The notes under the pieces are model-generated. The model was not told where the DNA came from. It searched no databases and saw only the letters and a program-made list of their open reading frames with translations. A program made the position numbers and the translations under genes. This document shows, in pieces, positions 60,292-64,000 of a stretch of DNA of 64,000 nt. Where the stretch lies: the NCBI RefSeq assembly GCF_023555385.1, contig NZ_JAJSED010000001.1:496001-560000 (forward strand), given 5' to 3'. This stretch comes from Guyparkeria hydrothermalis (lineage in GTDB: Bacteria > Pseudomonadota > Gammaproteobacteria > Halothiobacillales > Halothiobacillaceae). Positions within the stretch are counted from its first letter, which is position 1, and every line of letters starts with the position of its first letter.

Positions 60292-62076
60292 TTAAGCGAG
60301 CTTGGCGCGATAGGCGCGCTGGTAGGCATCCATCAGGGCCGCATGGCGCGGTTCGTTGCGAAACCCCGGTGCGAGGGTGGTCAGCGGGCGGTAGCCCCAG
60401 CGACCGGCCATCAGCTCGTGTGCCTCGTCGACTGTCATGCCCGGGAACAGGCCGGTAAGGCTCTTTTCGACCGACGCCGGCTCGCAATCCGATTCGTGGG
60501 TCAGTTGCCACAGGGTATGGGCGGCCCGGTAGCGTGCCTGGCGCTCGGCCGGCAGTGGCGGGACATGTGCCAGCCAATGCAGGTCCATGCCGATCTCTTC
60601 TGCATCCCGAGGCGTGTGCGAGTGGCCGTGCAGCCGGGCGAGGATCTCGACCTCGCCGATACGCGTGCCCGACCAGGTGGATTCCGGTCCGGCACACAGC
60701 CCGATCACGTCGCTGATCGGTGTGAGCGGGTCGAGGGCGAGCTCGCCGATGGCATCAGCGAATGCCGCACTTTCCTCCGCCGTGAGTTCTTCGAGGCGGT
60801 GGAAGTAGTCGAGCAGCTCGAGGCCCTGGTTATTGTTGCGCTCGACCAGTTCCTCGACCGGATAGATCTCGGAGACACCCGGCACCAGGATGCGGCAGGC
60901 GGGTAGGCCCAGATGGGTGAAGTCGGCGATGTAGACGTCGTGGCCGTGCTCGTGGAAGCGCTCGACCAGCGCACGCTCGTACTCGCGGTTGCGGCCCTCG
61001 CGATCGAGGTTCTCGACGTCCGACTCCTCCATGCCCCATGGGGTGAACGGGTAATCGGGTTCGTCACGCAGCATCCGCCACGGGAGGATCCCGGAGGAAT
61101 CGATGAAGTGCAGCTCGATGTTGTCGGGGTCCGCGGCGAGCTCGTCGTCGGTAGTCGGTGCCGGGAAGGCGTGCAGGTCATCGAGATCGCGCCCCTGCAC
61201 CAGCTCGGTCAGCGTGCGCTCGAGGGCGACGTCAAAGCGCGGGTGCGCACCGAAGCTCGCGAACACGCCGCCGCTGGCCGGATCGAACAGCAGTACACAG
61301 ATGACCGGGAAACGACCGCCGAGCGAGGAATCGTAGGCCCGCGCGGTAAAACCCGACTCGTTGAGCGCGTCGAGTGCCGCCCGGCTTGCCGGGAAGCGGT
61401 CCATCACCTCGTCGGGGATCTCCGGCAGGGCGATGCCCTCGGTGATTACCTGTTCCTTCACTGCCCGCTCGAATACCTCGGACAGGCCCTGTGTGTGGGT
61501 CTCGGCAAGCGTATTGCCGGCCGACAGGCCGTTGGAGACGTAGAGGTTGCCGACGACGTTGACCGGGAAGTAGATCGTCTCCCCGTCGCGCTGGCGCACG
61601 AACGGCAGGGCGCAGATCTGATGGGTCTCGCCGCTGTTGAGATCGCCCCAATCGGCGGTCGATTGCAGTGAATCGCCGCCGTAGAACGACCAAAGTCGGT
61701 CGTCGAGCAGGCCCTCGGGCCGCTTGCCGGGTTCCTCAAGGGTGAAACAGCGCTCGGCCGGGTCGTGCAGCGTCGTCGCATCGATGCTCGCAAGCTCACG
61801 GTGCCAGTGGAAGTCGGCAAAGAAGTACTGCGAGGCCAGACGCTCGACGAACTCACCCAGGGCCGAGGCCAGTGCGGCCTCGCGGGTCGCCCCCTTGCCG
61901 TTGGTGAACAGCGCCGGACAGCCGCGGTCCTTGATATGCACGGACCAGCAGTTGGGCAGCGGGTTGTGCCATAGGCTGGCCTCGATATCGAAGCCGAGCT
62001 CGGCAAGGCGGTTCTGGACCCGTTCGATGGTCCGTTCGAGCGGGGCGTCCTTGCCGGGGATGAGGGTTTCGGTCAT
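60292..62076 (-). CDS. ycaO: YcaO, ribosomal protein S12 methylthiotransferase accessory factor type
   Basis: 594 residues, very similar in order and wording to E. coli YcaO (586 residues): FIPGKDA-like start (TETLIPGKDAPLERTI), WSVHIKDRGCPALFTNGKGA, the ATP-binding EFVERLASQYFFADF, NLYVSNGLSAGNT, LSEVFERAVK and the ELVQGR segment. After the YcaO catalytic domain a helical C-terminal domain of about 170 residues follows. YcaO enzymes activate amide bonds with ATP; E. coli YcaO enhances RimO-dependent beta-methylthiolation of S12, and other relatives make thiazoline peptides or thioamides. No precursor peptide or dehydrogenase gene is adjacent, so the housekeeping role is preferred. Confidence 0.93.
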   Translation of the reverse strand: MTETLIPGKDAPLERTIERVQNRLAELGFDIEASLWHNPLPNCWSVHIKDRGCPALFTNGKGATREAALASALGEFVERLASQYFFADFHWHRELASIDATTLHDPAERCFTLEEPGKRPEGLLDDRLWSFYGGDSLQSTADWGDLNSGETHQICALPFVRQRDGETIYFPVNVVGNLYVSNGLSAGNTLAETHTQGLSEVFERAVKEQVITEGIALPEIPDEVMDRFPASRAALDALNESGFTARAYDSSLGGRFPVICVLLFDPASGGVFASFGAHPRFDVALERTLTELVQGRDLDDLHAFPAPTTDDELAADPDNIELHFIDSSGILPWRMLRDEPDYPFTPWGMEESDVENLDREGRNREYERALVERFHEHGHDVYIADFTHLGLPACRILVPGVSEIYPVEELVERNNNQGLELLDYFHRLEELTAEESAAFADAIGELALDPLTPISDVIGLCAGPESTWSGTRIGEVEILARLHGHSHTPRDAEEIGMDLHWLAHVPPLPAERQARYRAAHTLWQLTHESDCEPASVEKSLTGLFPGMTVDEAHELMAGRWGYRPLTTLAPGFRNEPRHAALMDAYQRAYRAKLA

Positions 62077-62116
62077 TGAGTGTCTACGTTGATGAAAGGG
62101 GCGTTGAAAGAGTGAA

Positions 62117-62488
62117 TTACTGGAAGATCACGAGCAGGCTGACGCGCCGCAGTTCGGAGGCGAGCACCGTGTAGGTGCGTAGGGCCGCGGCGGTGTCCAT
62201 GTATTCGATGCCCACGCCCTGACGCATCAGTAGCGCGGAGAGGGCGGAGGGCCCCATTCGAGTCCGACTGCCGGTGCCGATCAGCACCACTTCCGGGTCG
62301 TCCCGCAACAGCAGCGACTCGCCGTGTTTCTCGAGATCGTCGAGGTCCTCGACTGGAATCTCGGATTCGAGATTTTCCGGGGTCAACAGGAAGCTCTGCT
62401 GGAGCTGCTGATCGTTGACCGTCACATGGGACTCGGAAAAGCTGCGGATCACGAAATTGAGGCCGCGATCATCCTGGGTCAAGCGCAT
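62117..62488 (-). CDS. Mth938-domain (DUF498) protein
   Basis: 123 residues. The family's fold is a small alpha/beta domain related to NDUFAF3 and Mth938; recognisable segments are SFSESHVTVND near the start, DDPEVVLIGTGSR with the conserved glycines in the middle, and MRQGVGIEYMDTAAALRTYTVLASE toward the end. Function is unknown in bacteria; the eukaryotic relative is a complex I assembly factor. It lies 40 bp upstream of ycaO and 29 bp downstream of recD on the same strand. Confidence 0.85.
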   Translation of the reverse strand: MRLTQDDRGLNFVIRSFSESHVTVNDQQLQQSFLLTPENLESEIPVEDLDDLEKHGESLLLRDDPEVVLIGTGSRTRMGPSALSALLMRQGVGIEYMDTAAALRTYTVLASELRRVSLLVIFQ

Positions 62489-62517
62489 GACGTTGATCCG
62501 TCGGCGTGAATGTGGGG

Positions 62518-64000
62518 CTAGCCTAATGCGTCGTCGGCTTGAACGCCACCGGCGTCCCTGTGTTCAGGGCCGTCGACCAGCCGATGCAGCAGGCGTCGTC
62601 GCAGGTTGCCGGAACGCCGTGTGACCCCGGATACCGCGCTGGCAACCACCTCGCGGGCGAGCCGGGCCGGATCCTCCCCGTTTCGGACCGGCGAGACCAG
62701 GGCGAACCGCCGTCGTGCCCGTGTGATGGCGGTGTAGAGAAGCTCGCGGGTCAGGATCGGGTTGCTGCGCTCGGGCATCACCATCGCGACCTGCGTAAAC
62801 TCGGAGCCCTGTGACTTGTGAACGGTGAGGGCAAAGGCGGTTTCGGCGTCGGCCAGCCGAGTCGGGCTGATCCAGCGGAAGTCGCGATCATTCCCCGCAG
62901 CCACCGGGAAGACCGCTCGCAGGCCGATCTCGCCATCGGGCAGCCGGGTGGGCAGGGTCAGGCCCATGTCGCCGTTGGCCAGTCCCAGTTGAGGTGCGTT
63001 GCGCGTCACCATCACGGGTCGTCCCGGGTACCACGCGGCGTGACGCATGCCGGGCTCGGCCGGCGGTAGAAGGCCTGCATCGGTCAACCAGCCGTGAATC
63101 CGGGTATTGAGGCCCTCGACGCCGGCATCGCCGCGACGCAGCGCACACAGCGCCTGGAATTCGTTGTGTCGACGGAATAGATCGGACACGGCCGCCTGAT
63201 CGCTCGGAGAGTCGGGATCGAAGCCCTCCGGCCGAGCGGCGATCGTCTCGAGCCATGGACGCAGGCCCTCGATTACCAGCCGTGTGAACGGGGTGTGGTC
63301 GCGGGCACCCGGGTCGTCTAGCAGCCAGGAGATCTCGCCCGTTTGTTCATGCGCGCCCGGCATGCCCAGTGCGGCGGTTGCCGCGGTCACGTCGCCGTTG
63401 TTGACTGCCCGAGCCAATCCGCCGATGGCGCTGTCCTCGCCGAAGCGATGGGACACTCGAAGTGTGGCGATGCGGGCCTGGATGGCATCGGCAGGTCTCG
63501 TGCCGGTGATCGGCAGCGGTTCGCCGGAAGCCGCCTCGAGGTAGCGATTCAGCGCCTCGGGATAAGCGCCGTTGTCGGCGTTGCGGCACAATTCGCCCAG
63601 TACCGCACCGGCCTCGACCGAGGCCAGCTGGTCCTTGTCCCCCAGCATGATCAGTCGGCAGCCCGGGGGCAGGGCATCGACAAGCTGGGCCATCAGCTCG
63701 ATACCCACCATCGAGGCCTCGTCGACCACCACGACGTCGAGATCGAGCGGGTTTTGAGCATGGTGCCGCGGCCGTTCGGCAAGTGGACGGGTGCCGATCA
63801 GTCGGTGGATGGTGTGAACCTCCCCGGGGAGTTGTGCCGCGACCGATTCCCAGTGGTGAGCCGGAAACCCGTCCGCCTGGATCGAGGCGATCTCGCGCAC
63901 CTTGTCGCCAATGGACTCGGACAGGCGCGCGGCGGCCTTGCCGGTGGGCGCGCAGAGGGCCATCCGCGGTGTGTCGTCGAGGTGCAGCGAGGTGAGGGCG
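62518..64000 (-). CDS. recD: Exodeoxyribonuclease V alpha subunit RecD, C-terminal part
   Basis: Cut by the right edge; about 493 residues remain and the frame is open through base 64000. Superfamily 1B helicase motifs in order: motif Ia LCAPTGKAAARLSESIG, motif II VVVVDEASMVG, motif III LIMLGDKDQLASVE, and the C-terminal motifs V and VI ALTVHKSQGSEFTQVAMV and ELLYTAITRARRRFALV. RecD is the fast 5'-3' motor of RecBCD in double-strand-break repair and Chi regulation. The Walker A motif and N-terminal domain are beyond the window. RecB and RecC genes would be expected just outside to the right. Confidence 0.95.
   Translation of the reverse strand, partial: ALTSLHLDDTPRMALCAPTGKAAARLSESIGDKVREIASIQADGFPAHHWESVAAQLPGEVHTIHRLIGTRPLAERPRHHAQNPLDLDVVVVDEASMVGIELMAQLVDALPPGCRLIMLGDKDQLASVEAGAVLGELCRNADNGAYPEALNRYLEAASGEPLPITGTRPADAIQARIATLRVSHRFGEDSAIGGLARAVNNGDVTAATAALGMPGAHEQTGEISWLLDDPGARDHTPFTRLVIEGLRPWLETIAARPEGFDPDSPSDQAAVSDLFRRHNEFQALCALRRGDAGVEGLNTRIHGWLTDAGLLPPAEPGMRHAAWYPGRPVMVTRNAPQLGLANGDMGLTLPTRLPDGEIGLRAVFPVAAGNDRDFRWISPTRLADAETAFALTVHKSQGSEFTQVAMVMPERSNPILTRELLYTAITRARRRFALVSPVRNGEDPARLAREVVASAVSGVTRRSGNLRRRLLHRLVDGPEHRDAGGVQADDALG

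Noticed and set aside
59333-60697. 454-residue version of the MoxR ATPase
   Set aside because: The extra 141 residues lie inside ycaO in another frame; the ATG at 60274 has AAGGAG.
60292-62488. YcaO plus neighbours as a thiazole/oxazole-modified peptide cluster
   Set aside because: The protein follows E. coli YcaO over its whole length including the C-terminal domain; no precursor peptide, dehydrogenase, protease or exporter is adjacent.

Overview
The window is GC-rich (about two-thirds G+C by eye), densely coded bacterial DNA. The order nadB / rpoE-mucA-mucB-mucC-mucD / lepA-lepB-rnc-era-recO-pdxJ-acpS is the arrangement seen in Pseudomonas-type Gammaproteobacteria. Gram-negative envelope genes (lpxH, pal, LolA-like, LpxL-like) agree with this. 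The acidic proteins and the mix of genes would fit a free-living halophilic or sulfur-oxidising gammaproteobacterium (Halothiobacillaceae/Ectothiorhodospiraceae-like), but that placement is a guess. Both ends cut genes: ilvD on the left and recD on the right.

Layout. (1) 1-1825: ilvD C-terminal part and a PaiB-like flavin protein. (2) 1836-18968: a large aryl-polyene (APE, xanthomonadin-type) pigment locus in three operons. A minus-strand operon (5812 to 1836) has a flavin-dependent halogenase, a chorismatase (XanB2 type), a PlsC-type acyltransferase and a GT2 glycosyltransferase. A plus-strand operon (6090 to 10328) has a PAP2 phosphatase, a ketosynthase, its chain-length-factor partner, a ketoreductase and a NodB-type deacetylase. 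A long, tightly overlapping minus-strand operon (18968 to 10344) has two acyl carrier proteins, a second ketosynthase, a membrane protein, an aryl-AMP ligase, two hotdog dehydratases, an LpxL-like acyltransferase, a LolA-like carrier and an MMPL/RND exporter. (3) tRNA-Ser(UGA) with its own promoter and terminator, then pal. (4) 20022-37438: conserved core block with nadB, the sigma-E/anti-sigma operon with a DegP-like protease, lepA, lepB, rnc, era, recO, pdxJ, acpS, rpsF-rpsR-rplI, dnaB and alr. (5) 37442-45847: accessory and stress genes, namely an unknown protein, tas, an SSADH-like dehydrogenase, a YqjD/YqjE/YqjK-like operon, two ExoD-like membrane proteins around an Orn/Lys/Arg decarboxylase, and a cold-shock protein. 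(6) 46260-53700: hexose-6-phosphate mutarotase, greB, DHH phosphoesterase, cysS, ppiB, lpxH, pgsA, a PlsC acyltransferase and an unknown periplasmic protein. (7) 53776-56375: zinc importer znuABC with a clear Zur-like box. (8) 56399-62488: tgpA-DUF58-moxR, YcaO and a small Mth938-domain protein, followed by recD.

How the genes work together. The APE locus can be read as a pathway. Chorismatase makes a hydroxybenzoate from chorismate, the AMP ligase loads it on an ACP, and ketosynthase/CLF, ketoreductase and the two dehydratases build the conjugated polyene. The halogenase would halogenate the aryl head or chain. Acyltransferases and the glycosyltransferase would link the chain to a lipid or sugar anchor, and the LolA-like protein with the MMPL pump would move it to the outer membrane. 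The PAP2 phosphatase and the polysaccharide deacetylase are unusual members and suggest head-group processing. The locus is the best candidate in the window for an uncharacterised biosynthetic system.
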